Origin: Lepisosteus oculatus
Lineage: Eukaryota > Chordata > Actinopteri > Semionotiformes > Lepisosteidae
NCBI RefSeq assembly: GCF_040954835.1
Contig: NC_090705.1
Span: 17,496,436 to 17,560,435, forward strand
Direction of reading: 5' to 3'
DNA: 64,000 bases
In this document: one piece after another, positions 12,666 to 24,600 of the stretch
Layout of the letters: each line of letters opens with the position of its first letter
How positions within the stretch are numbered: position 1 is the first letter of the stretch
Notes under the pieces: generated by a model
The model's database searches: none
What the model saw: only the letters and a program-made list of their open reading frames with translations
What the model was told of the DNA's origin: nothing
Made by a program: the position numbers and the translations under genes

Positions 12666-15600
12666 GTAAGCATTTTCCTTTTATTCTATTAATTTTATAA
12701 TGTACAGAATAACATTCTCGAGAGAGTTTAAATATGCACATTTATAATTTAAATCAGATTAGTGTAGTGCTGTGTCATTTCTTTAGTTTTCCCTTAAAAA
12801 GGTTAATTTAATAGTTTTTGTTTGTGTTTTTTGCTTGATGCTGACTAAAGAATTACCAAAAGTTAAACACAGGAACTGTCATTTGAAGTTGATTTTCTGT
12901 CATTTTTTGTGATTTCTTGAATAATTATGAAAAATAGGAAACAACTTGCCTTACTATTTATATTAGGCAAAAGTCCGTCTTGAACACTTACTGTGAAAGC
13001 GTACAGAAAAAAATATTCTGTCATATTCTTGTATTGGTTTATTTTTCTATAAAATAAAAGACATGCTCCTAAAAAACTGAAATTACTAATATTATAACTG
13101 AAATTATTTAAGACATTTATTGACAGCTGTTGATATAATTTTGCTGTCAGCAAGCCTAGCTCTTTAGCGGCTTTTGTCGAAGACTACCTAATGATTATAT
13201 GATGTATACAACAGACTGTTAAGAGAGTAAAACAGTAAACATGAGGAGTGTTAAACAAATTGGTTGCAAAACAAAAGAATTTTAGTAAACATAATCTAAT
13301 TTACTTGGAAATAAACCAAACACTACTCAGTAATATTTGGATGCTGTTACATTTCAGGCAACAAATAACAGGAGTGAACAACTCCAGTCCCCATACAATC
13401 ATAAATAACCAAATTGTGCTCGTTGATTTCTTAATTAGTTTTGCTAATTGAGAACTACATGCAAAACCTGCAGGACTTGGGAGCTGTCCTTCTCTATTTT
13501 ATAGTATACCAATAACAAATACTAAGACTTTGTTTTTCTTTAAAGGATGTGCATCGTGAACTGGGATGGTTCACACATCCATTTAAAAAGAACTGAAGGG
13601 ACCCCCCTTCCCATGCAATAAAAGCAATATTTCCCTTTCCCATTGGGTGAATCCCCATACTTATAACTCCAAGTAAATATCCATTTTAAAATTAACAGAT
13701 GTGAATGACTAATGATGTCACTAGAGAGCTAGTGGCCAAAGAGGAAAAGTGTATTAACCCCATGGTGAACTAGTGAGGTAGGATGTCACAATTGCATTCA
13801 TGATTATGATTATACCTTCTAAGCAGCAACAATGTTATTTCAATTTCATTTCTTGAGATAGACACATAGGTCTATGTATAAATCATTAATATTTGATCTG
13901 TGGCACAAAATATTTTGCTAAGTGAAAGCCAATTTGTAAAAATAAATAAGCGTGTAGGAGAAAATTGATATGTATATAATATATATTTATATAATAAATT
14001 ATTTGAGAGGCGCAGCATTATGGATCATGACTGCTATTTCTATTCTGGATTTGCAATAAAATCAGCAGACAGGAATGCCTGACAGCCAATGTCTGAAAAG
14101 ACACCCCTGAGTGTCTTTGATCTAGATCAGTGCTGGATGCAGTAGTCAGATTGTATGAATAACAATTGGCAATTATAATAGAGTGGTATCAAAGGGTGAA
14201 AAGGCCAATAGACTACACTAAAAAGCAGGAAATGAATGAGGGAAACCATTCCCGCTTCATTTTTTAAATCAAGTTTCATGGTGAAAATCTTACCCCTATA
14301 CGGTATCTGTAACATGGTCAGCAGCACCGTGGTTAAACCAACTTAAAAAAGAGAGAGTAATCCATTTCTAAATAAACAGACACAAAGTAAAAAATCTCAA
14401 ACTGTGTTCCAGATCAAAGTACAGTTTGGCAGGGCCCAAGCTGCTTGTTCATGCAGTTGCATATTGAGTTACATAACTGAGGCTGTTGCCATAACAACAT
14501 TCAGCTTCTCAAACCCTGTGCAAAAGGACTCACATTGACATTCTCATGTTTGGTCTTCATGACTGACTGGCTGCTTTATTTGAAGTCAGAAATAAGACTG
14601 TTCTATTTGTGTCAGAAATCATTTTGTGCATTCCGCAAGTCAGTTCTCCCTTGTATTGGTATAGCTACCATGATAATAAAATTTGTGGCATAAACAAAAG
14701 TTGCAGCATGAACAATTAGACTACAACATAATAAGATTAGAATGTGATTGTCTTATGAATACCTTTAACATGTCTTCTTTCTTATTTATTATCTAATACA
14801 TGTGAATTTCCAGAATAATTGAGTATATATACAGTACATCATATTATATAAGCATTATGTAAGCAGGACGGCAGCAATACCAGAAATCATGTGTTCTTCA
14901 GAAAGAGTGTGCATATGTGCATACCTCAAAATGGAAATACAAAGTTTTCTGTTGAAGATGGAAGAAAACACAGCATTGAAATTTCATTCTATAAAATATT
15001 AGCCCACTACTCTACATCCCTAATCATGTTTAATAGCTAATTAAAGTTACAGTAACCATTAAGATTGTAATAACAGCTCTGTTAAATAGTAGTTCAGATC
15101 TGATGAAAAGGAATATTGTTTCCATAATTTTTTGTTCAAGAGCATGTGTTCAAACTGTTTTGGAATTTCTACCCATTTGCCATTGCAAGAGCTGACTGTA
15201 TCCCAGTAACAAGGATAAATATTTAGATAAATGCCTATGGAAGCCTCCAGGCTCATGGATTGAATGGTGACCAGGAGGATGGTAAGACAAATGCTATATA
15301 TCTTAGCATAAAAATGGGTTAATTCTTAAGAATTTAGGATCATGTGGAATATTAATAGTTCGTAAGTAAGAAGACCATAACTCCTATTTAATTAATCAGC
15401 CCTTCATTGTAAGTAACTCAATTTTTATTAATAGAATCGCATATATTCAGATTCCTGTTCCACCAGACAACCAACAAATCTGCTTTCTCAAATTCAATGA
15501 ATGCACTCTTGTAATTATTTGTAAGCTTGAAGCTACAACGAGCCTGAGTTCTAAAAATGATGTAGTGGAGTATGGCAGTGAAGTATGTTTCCAAATAAAC

Positions 15601-18600
15601 GTATCATCATAATTTATTCAGTTATATTATTGCATTATTCGATTTTTTAGAAATCTGTACTATGTTACAATGTTCATATTGACTCGTAATTTGGTTGATT
15701 TGTTTTTGAAATTTTCATAACATGTAAATGGTCACAGTGATTCATAGCTACTGTTGCCCCCTGGATATATTCAAAGCATTTTATGATCCTTTATGATCTA
15801 CACATACTCATTGTGTTATGCAGTCAAGCGTGAATAAAGAATATTTCTTGTCTGTCTGCACAATGTTAGGTAATAAAGTTAGCATATCGGGACCTGCCAG
15901 ACTTAGGCAGATCAAAACTGAAAGAGTCCATTACAGACAAGTGTGTTCATGAACATGCTACCTCTTGTGTCTGCCACCTAGCAAGTTTCTTTATTCATTT
16001 CTCTACGCATGAGCAATTAAGATCTGCAAATCTTGAATAATACAGTTAAAAAAGTTTGTAATGCAAAATAAAAATGACAAATGAGGAGGAAAAACATAAG
16101 GAGCATATGTCAAATTCAGTGCCTGTATATTTTGTTATACAGATAGGGGTGGGTTGATTGCAGTGTTCCAGGGCCGTGTGATGCTTGTAGCCCTCCCTGC
16201 TGCTGCCAGGATTCGATTCTGGGTCACTTGAGGTTCCATGATGCCAAAACATTCTGTTGTCTTCTTTGGCAGCGTTTCATACTGTCTGGATTTTGGGAAG
16301 GCGGGGGGTTGACATCACTTCTGTAACTTCTGTAGATGTTCACAGCTCATGGAGTTACTTGCCCTTTCCTTTTCAATTCTTGATTGAGCCATGGTCTTCC
16401 ATAGCTCAGTCACAATGCTTTTTTTTAAGCCAGTTATCTGAATTTAGTGTGGTGTTTGTCCTACTGCCAAGCAAGAGGCTAGGACCAATTATGAAAAATG
16501 ATTGCATTTCAGGTTTTACAGATGGTGTTCTTTGGCTTGGCAGCCCTGAGTGATTTTCAGCTTCCATATATGAAAGGCGAAGCAAAAAAACTTCACCTTT
16601 GGAAAGACCTCCTATTCTCTGTGCTGGCATTCCCTGTGGGCTCAGTAAGTATACTGACTTTCCTCTTACTCTTTTTAAAGAATTTTGTATATTTAACAAC
16701 TGAAACGGAAACAAAAACATAAACTACAGTAGGTGAGAATGATCAGAAGTAAAAGCTTTTAGGCTTGCTGATGGTCCTTCAAGTAGACAGTGTGAAGACA
16801 AATCACTAAGATCTAAAGGGGGGAGAGATAACATCTAATATCATAGTGATATTTGTCACATTGCAACACAGTGCTTAGTAGGACTAAACTGTGACAACAT
16901 GAGAGCAATGAATTTCATCAGCATTGCTGTAACAACTACCTTTGAATTTGTTGGTTTTTTTGAGAGGCCCCTGATGTCACCCTATGCACACACCAGTAAA
17001 ACAATAATCCCCTTTTTAGTGGTAAGCATACTTTAACCATGACCATGGAGTAGGGGTCTACAGCTGTGCTTTCTGTTGAAGCACATCCTGGAGAGGTGTA
17101 ATCATATAGACTAGCTCTACAGGTGATTTTGACTTTGAAGAATGCTCTTTTGGTTGGATTCAAAATTCCTTGGCTTTGGTGGTTCTGTGGATATTGCTTC
17201 ATCTGCAGGTAATGCTTGTGAGCCAGTTGTCATAATGAAGCATACAGTATAAGAAAGCAATCATTCCAGCAGTTGTCAGTATCTTCTTTCATTACTCTGA
17301 TGATGTTGGCATCTTCATTATCCTTCATTATCATTTATAGACAATGAAATTAATCATCTGCAAGTGCTGGAACTGTAGACGTTGCCAGAATGTTCTGAAC
17401 AGATTTTTTGGTCTGAGTAATTAAAGAAAAATGTCATGGAAATGTACATTTCTAACTTCTTCCTCGCTAATGGTTCCATTCCAGAGCTATTTTCCAACTT
17501 TAAAATTGAAGTCTCCAAGACTAAATCTGTAGTCCTTCTAGAATCCAAAAATATTCTGGAAGAATTTCATACAGTAGATAGTTTCCTTGGTTTTGCCTTC
17601 TGAATCTAGAGTAGTGACAAACAAAGGAATGTATTCATTGCAGCTGGAAAATTAAGAAGGTTGTTGATTATATCATTCTTGATGGTAAATCCAACTCCAT
17701 AAATCCAATGTTGTTCCTTTGATTTTTTCCTTTCAGAAGTGAATACAGTATAGCATTTTCCATGTTCCTGGAATATCTCACATGTACAATAATAAAACCA
17801 AGACGTTAGTCTTTTGTCTCTCTTTTTTATGAAGAGGTGCTATATTAACTGCATTCAAGTTAATTGCTCTGTTTTGATTGATTGCTGGAAGAGCTTTTTT
17901 AATGGTCTCTGAATAACATATCTTGTTAAAAATTGGTTGACGACCATTATACCTTGAAGATCTGTTTGTCTTATATTACTATATCTTCCACCAGACTGAA
18001 AGCTTTATCCAACTATTGGTATCTGAGAGTTGCTTGGGATGCTATTTACCTTTTTTTCACTGCTGTCCAACTGATTTTGTGTTTTACACTTGTGGAAGAG
18101 ACCTCAGTCATTTTGGTAAATAAAATGTATTTTGTGGTTTGGAACAAATGAGCCATCTTAGTTGTCCTCAAATGAACTGAACATCTTCAGCTTAAATTAT
18201 AATAACAGGATTTTGAAACGTGTCTGTACAAGACGGCGCCAAGATATTCTGGAAAGAAATGTCCTTTCTGTTTATTGTTGTCCACTCAGCAGCTGCATTG
18301 CAGAAACATTACAGTAGCTGTGCACTGTTTCCACTGTGCTTCAGCTGTTTTGGTGCATTCATCAAAGACAAACACATAAGCATTTTACTTCAACAGTTCC
18401 CTGCAGACTGTTGGCTTAATAGTTTTGGAAATGCTTGGCTCTGTGGAAATGAAAAAAAAAACTACCTAAATATTTATGTCTGGACTCCTTCCACAACACA
18501 TCCATTTTTTTTCCAAATGCCTTGCGCAGTTCACCGGCAACATATTCAAGAAGGAAAAAGGGTATTGGCAAGTAATAAAAAGGAAACAAAATGCTCAGGA

Positions 18601-21600
18601 AGAAACGTTTTTGTCTCAAGAGTGAAAGTAAAAGTGTGACAAAACCCTGCTAGTTTTGGAAATCTGAAAAAACAAAGTGTATGGAAGGTTGATTCTGTAC
18701 ACAAGGTTTGATAAATGAAATAACCTCGTACAGAAGTAACACAACAAAAATCGCTTTGTGCTACACTCACTACATCATTTTTTCAGTATAACAGAGAATG
18801 TTCTATTACTGATGCAGGATTGATTTGTCCCTGTAAACATTAACCCTTATATTTTTTTGTAACTGCATAAAATTATAAAAACAAAGAGAATCATTGTATT
18901 TGCAGATTGAAGTTTACTCTCGTTTACACGTGTGTGAGAGAACAGTGTACAACCTTTGTTGATATACTGGCTCTACTGTGGAAGACTCAGAGCCTTAGTA
19001 CTGTGGCTTTAATATTGTGGCTTTAGTATTGTGGCATCGCACTGAAATATGCTCAATTTCTCAGGGTCTATCTCTTTGTTGCAAGTTCTCTTATTCTATT
19101 TAATAAAGGATCCCTCGTAGGATCAGCCAAGGCAAAGGGCTGACTTTCTTGCTCCTGACCTTATAAGGGTAATTTGCTCTTGTAAATTTGGTTTATTTTG
19201 TCTTGCACTAAAGTACACAAGCTCAACCCACACTTACAGTACATCACTCTGCATGGATTCAAAAAACGTATAGAGAGTCCTGCCTCCTGTTCTTCTTCAG
19301 ATGTAATTAACCAACGAGACTGCTAATTTCCCTTTAGAGATCCAGACAGCCCTGCAACACTCTTTGCACACTCAGCCTGCGACCTCTAGTGCCTGACTCA
19401 TTGTAACTGCTTCTGTACCTCAATAGCTTTTACCCTTCCTTGCTGGGGCAATCTGCCACAGCACTTACTGATAATGCATGTACCTGTAATTGGTTGATGC
19501 TAGCAATGCGATTTGTATATACAGTAAAAAATGATAAATTCCCTAGGCTTTTGTAACAGGGGACCAAGCACAAGTATAAAATGACATTGCAGTGTTTGTT
19601 GCTTTCAAAGACTTGCTTTGCAGTCACCTACAACTATTTGAATAGATATGTGTTTTTTAAATAAGAGTTTAAAGCAGGTGATTCCAGTTCTGGTCCTATA
19701 GGGCCAGTGTGTGTGGAGCAGGAGAGTCCAGTCCTGAAGGATCAGTGTGTCTAGCGCAGGAGAGTCCAGTCCTGGTCCTGGAGGATCAGTGTGTCTGGAG
19801 CAGGAGAGTCCAGTCCTGGTCCTGGAGTATCAGTATGTCTAGAGCAGGGGAGTCAGTCCTGGTCCTGGAGGATAAGTGTGTCTGCAGGCTTTCATGAAGT
19901 CTCAGCTCTTATCGAAGTTAATCAGCTGGTTAGTGGCTTAACTGGTCACATTCAACTGCCTCACCCAGTTCTTCAGCTGATGCTGCTTTAAAAGACCATG
20001 AAAACATGAAGAAAGACCAGCTCTCAGGAGCTCAGCAAAAATGACTTAGGAACCATATACAGGCCATTATTAACATTTGCATTTTATGTCCTTTCCAGTT
20101 TGTGGTCATGGTTTTTTGGGGAATGTTTATGTATGATCGGCAACTGGTGTACCCTGATAACCTCGACAATTTTTTTCCTCCCTGGATTAACCATGCTATG
20201 GTAAGTCAACCGAATTTTTATTTTTTATTTTCACACAATAACAGCATTTTAAAAAGCGTGGCCAAAATATCATTTTCTCTTCTGCTGGTTTTTTATCATT
20301 CACTGACCTAAATTTTAATTTTATTTATAGTGTTGTCTGTCTGTTTTGCCCTCCACGCTAAATTGAAATAAAATGATTATTAAAAATGTCTGCAGAAGAA
20401 ATATTAGGAGAAGGTGTAGCACTCAATTTCAGTCAGATCAGTCATCTATTCTGTGAAGATTAAAAATAAATGGTAAGGTTGTTCATCATAGATCAATCTT
20501 TCTGAATTAGACATGCAAGCCACATTAATCATCATATATTACTAAATGCATTAATTTGTCTAAATCTATTGTGTGTACTGAGAAACAAGACATGCATTTC
20601 AATTTGAAAAATGCCATAACATTTTATAACTCCAGGACAAAGAAATAAAAAATTCCAAATTCAAATAATATTGTCTAAATGCCGTTCAGTGTATAAAACT
20701 GATTTTTTTATTGTGTCTTGAACTGTTAGACAGCACACATAGGACATGATTTATGACCGAGATCATACAACAGCCTAACTCTAATTTCTAGAACAGGTCC
20801 AGCTTCATACTGTAGTTCTCCTAATCCTGGGTTTCTGAGGTAGTGTTTGTGCAATACTGTATGTACAGGTATGAACCACTATACTTACAAGTTTACTATC
20901 ACAACCTAAGCGACTTAAAAACACAAATTAAGCTGTACGAACAGAGCTGACAAATAAACAGATAATTAATTTATACACCATCCTCTAATAGTTAGGGACA
21001 ACTGAGGACACTTCTTAATTAATGTGCTCAGAGGTTCATCTGAACAACAGCAGACAACAGGTACAGTAAATATTTAATTACACAAAGCTTAAACATTGTG
21101 GAATATCTTATACTACAAAGTGTAGTATATACTGTACACTCTGTATACTGTATGTTTTGGTTAACAAGCAAATTTTAGCAGTGAGAGAAATCAATGCCTA
21201 AAACACAGTAATTTTTCACCTGCTATTTTATAGTGAAGTAACTCAAAATTAGTAGCAGTGAATGTATGTTTAATGTATGGCTGGCATGAGGTATGTGAGG
21301 TATTCTCTATGCACTGTCCCAGATAGCATTTCTAATAAAAACTGCTGGAATCAGTGAAGCATGCAGTACACTGGGGTTTCTAATATTTTAGCTTGTGAGT
21401 GAAATATAGATTAAAGAAATGTCCAATGTCACTGATGATGGATTTATTTGTTCTATCAATAATTATTCATTTTTTAGGCTGATGCTATTTTCTAAAGCAT
21501 CTTACATTTGCACCCACAACTTTCTAGTTATAAGCCCAAACCCCAACCACTCTTGCATACTGCTCACTTGGTCTATGTTTCTAATGTGCTCATGGTGTGT

Positions 21601-24600
21601 TAATTGTCTTTACATCACTTTTCATATTCTTAGAAGATCTAGACTCAGGACAACATTGCAACTGAAAATAAAATACATTTTAGTGACAGAAATGGCCAAC
21701 AAAGCTGACAAAGACATAATTGTCAGGACAAGACCTTCAGGAACCCACAGGAACAAGTGGCACCACTTGCTGGGTGGTGACTTAATATCAGCTGTTGTTT
21801 GCAGTCCTCTACCAACTGTCCCACTTCTCTCAAAAACATTTTGAGAAAATGGATCAGGAACAAGCTCTGAACATAAGGCAGATGTGTGTAATATAAAGCA
21901 AATTATCATCTAAATACAGAAATGAGTGGTAAAGGCAAATGTGAGTTTTAAAATGATTCTGAACGAGTGTTTTTTTTCCCCACAGTGTATAGTTTGAACA
22001 ATGACCTATGTGTACTCGGATCCATTTAATAATAACTCATATGCCTATTGCAAAGGTTTTAATATGGACATATACACAGTCCATGCATGGACTATATTTT
22101 CTTATCAAAAAAGGATTTCTCCCATTTTATCAATACAGACCAAGGATATTCATAGCATCCTAAAAGACTATTGTGATATTTTCATTTGCAGGAATGTCTC
22201 CCGATGAAGGGTTTAGTGCAAGATCTCATTTAAGAATAGTAAAGCTGTATTTCTTACTCACCTATTTGCCACATATGAGAAATTTTGTTAAAAAACGGAT
22301 TACACTGAACAATAAGGTTCAATACCTTCTGGAAGGCAAAATAACAAAAATCATATTGCATATCAGTAAGATAATATCTATGATATACAAGATCTAGCTG
22401 TACAACTAGTAAATAAAGTCAAGTATAGCTATGTTTGTACTCTAGAGTTTTTACAGATTTCAAGGTTATGTACAGTACAGCTAACAGACTTAGAAAACTT
22501 TGAAGTGATCAAAAGGTTAAATTAGAGGTTAAGGAAATAGCTCTTTACCAAAAGGTTAAATTAGAGGGTTTCTAGTCTGCAATGGGGCATGCTCTCTTTA
22601 AAAAAAAAACATGTTTCATTCCCTGACTGCTGCTTCTCTTATCACTTTGCACTCTTACTGCAGTACTGTCCTGTGTGTTTGAACAGATATCAACTGTATT
22701 GAAATGTCATTTTCTCTAGATAGCTCATTAACAACTGAGCATTTGAAAATTGGTGTCAATTTTTAGCCACAATTTACCACATACAATAATCCCTATGGAG
22801 AAAGTTTCAGGAACTGTTATGAAATTACTGTAGGAATTAAAAGACGTTCAGGGGCAGTGTTGTGGCACAGATGTAAGCACTGCTGCCTCGCAGTACTGTG
22901 GTCCTTTGTTAAATTCCCAGGATGCTATCTATGGAGTTTGTATGTTCTCGCTGTGTTTGCCTGGGTTTCTTACGGGTGCTCCAGTTTCCACTCTCAGTCC
23001 TAAGCCAGACTGTTAGGTTAATTGGCTTCTGGGAAAATTGGCCTTGGTGTGAGTGTATGTATTTGTGCTTTGGGCCCATTGCTTGCTGGGATACGTTCCT
23101 GCTCCCTCATGACCCTGTATTGGATAAAGTGGTTAGAAAATTGATAGATAAATATATCATATTCACTATGATTAATCTTAGGTTTCTATCATTTCTTTGT
23201 TTTTGGATGTGGAAAACTGCAATTAAAACATTACATAATCCTACCTCATTCTGTTTTCAAATCCTGTAGCAAAATACAAGGATTCTAATACATATTTCTG
23301 GTAACAGTAACAAAAATGGACACAAACATAGAATAAAACCATCTGTATTTACAGCAGAAATAAAAGATTGCATTTGATTTGGACTGCAGTAAGCATCTGT
23401 CTGACACCCACATTTCGCAATTTGTTTCAGTAATATTTGCAGCTTCCTAGAATTTAGCATCGGCCTCCTTCCGCTCATGAGGTTTGTGATTTTTCATGTC
23501 AGATCTTTTGTAATCAGACTGTAGCTGGGCTGCGAAAAATCTGTGGTCTCTGTCAGTCACACCACAGGAGGGTCCTGTTTTAACATCAGAAAATCTCGAT
23601 GCCATGATCCTGTTACATCTACTATGATTTTAGATTTAGCATTTAGATTTCCTCTATGCCTTTCTGCAACATTGCTTTGCATTCTTTGTGTCATATTCTT
23701 CAAAATGTGCATTTCACTAGGAATAACAACAACCAAGAATAAAGTGTCCTGAAAGGATTATGGAGCGTTTAGTGAAAATTTGGCTTAACCCACTTGGTTG
23801 AGGGCTAAACTCCTGACAGTAGGATGAGGAGGCTTGAACTACCATGTAGATTGAGGAGTGACTAAGGGGCAGCTGCAAAGGTGGGTTGCAAAAGATGTAT
23901 GCAAGGAAGTGAAGGGGATCGTGTAAGTATTTATAGTGTTTTAGGAGAGGAAATCACATCAGGAGCGATTGCTAATTACTGCCAGTCAAGTCTGATTGAA
24001 CATGGTTGTTGTAATCCCTCCTGAACGTTCGTTACAAACTCTCGCTGGGAGAGGATATTCCATGAACTGCCGATCCAGGGAAGTGGTGTGGAGTACTGGT
24101 TAGGGTTGTAAATGGTTACCTGGAAGGTTACAAGTTTCAATCACGTGTGGGACACTGATGTTATACCCTTGAACAAGGTACTGTATAGTTTCGTAAAACA
24201 CTTTAAATGAAAGTTTATTCTAACCAATTGCTGTGCAACATGTTTTTTGCTGGGAGATTTTTTGGGGGATTGTATAATATTTTTTGTGAGACCAGAGGGG
24301 GGCACCCACCCTGCGGTCTGTGGGGGTCCTAATGCCCCAGTATAGTGGCAGGAACACGATACTGTAGGGAACGCTGTCTTTTGGATGAGACGTTAAACCG
24401 AGGTCCTGACTCTCAGTGGTCATTAAAGATCCCCGGGCGTTTCATGATAAGAGAAGGGAGTAATCCCAGTGTCCGGGCCAAATTTCCCCTCTCAGCCTTT
24501 GTGACCGTTGCGGTTCTGCATGGGCTTGTGCCCTCCGCTGCTCCACCTCGCCCATTTCGTCCTGCAACACCTGGGGCACAAACTCGGGTCTCCAGTGTAA

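Larger units (their letters stand above)
16645..20098 (+). other. ADTRP-like intron 2
   Basis: Phase-0 GT-AG intron of 3.45 kb. It holds the antisense LINE endonuclease fragment (about 16930-17800) and the 43-bp minisatellite (19676-19886). A 139-codon open frame at 18220-18639 has no recognisable motifs and is probably chance. Confidence 0.8.

Noticed and set aside
16195..16260. B-box-like ggattcgattctgggtc, possible tRNA gene
   Set aside because: No acceptor stem pairing, no A box at the right distance and no terminator; at best a SINE scrap.
18220..18639. 139-codon plus-strand open frame in intron 2
   Set aside because: No family motif, low-complexity hydrophobic and Cys/Phe-rich composition, lies within an intron; most likely chance.
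21419..21844. 141-codon plus-strand open frame in intron 3
   Set aside because: No recognisable domain, no splice context, AT-rich codon composition.
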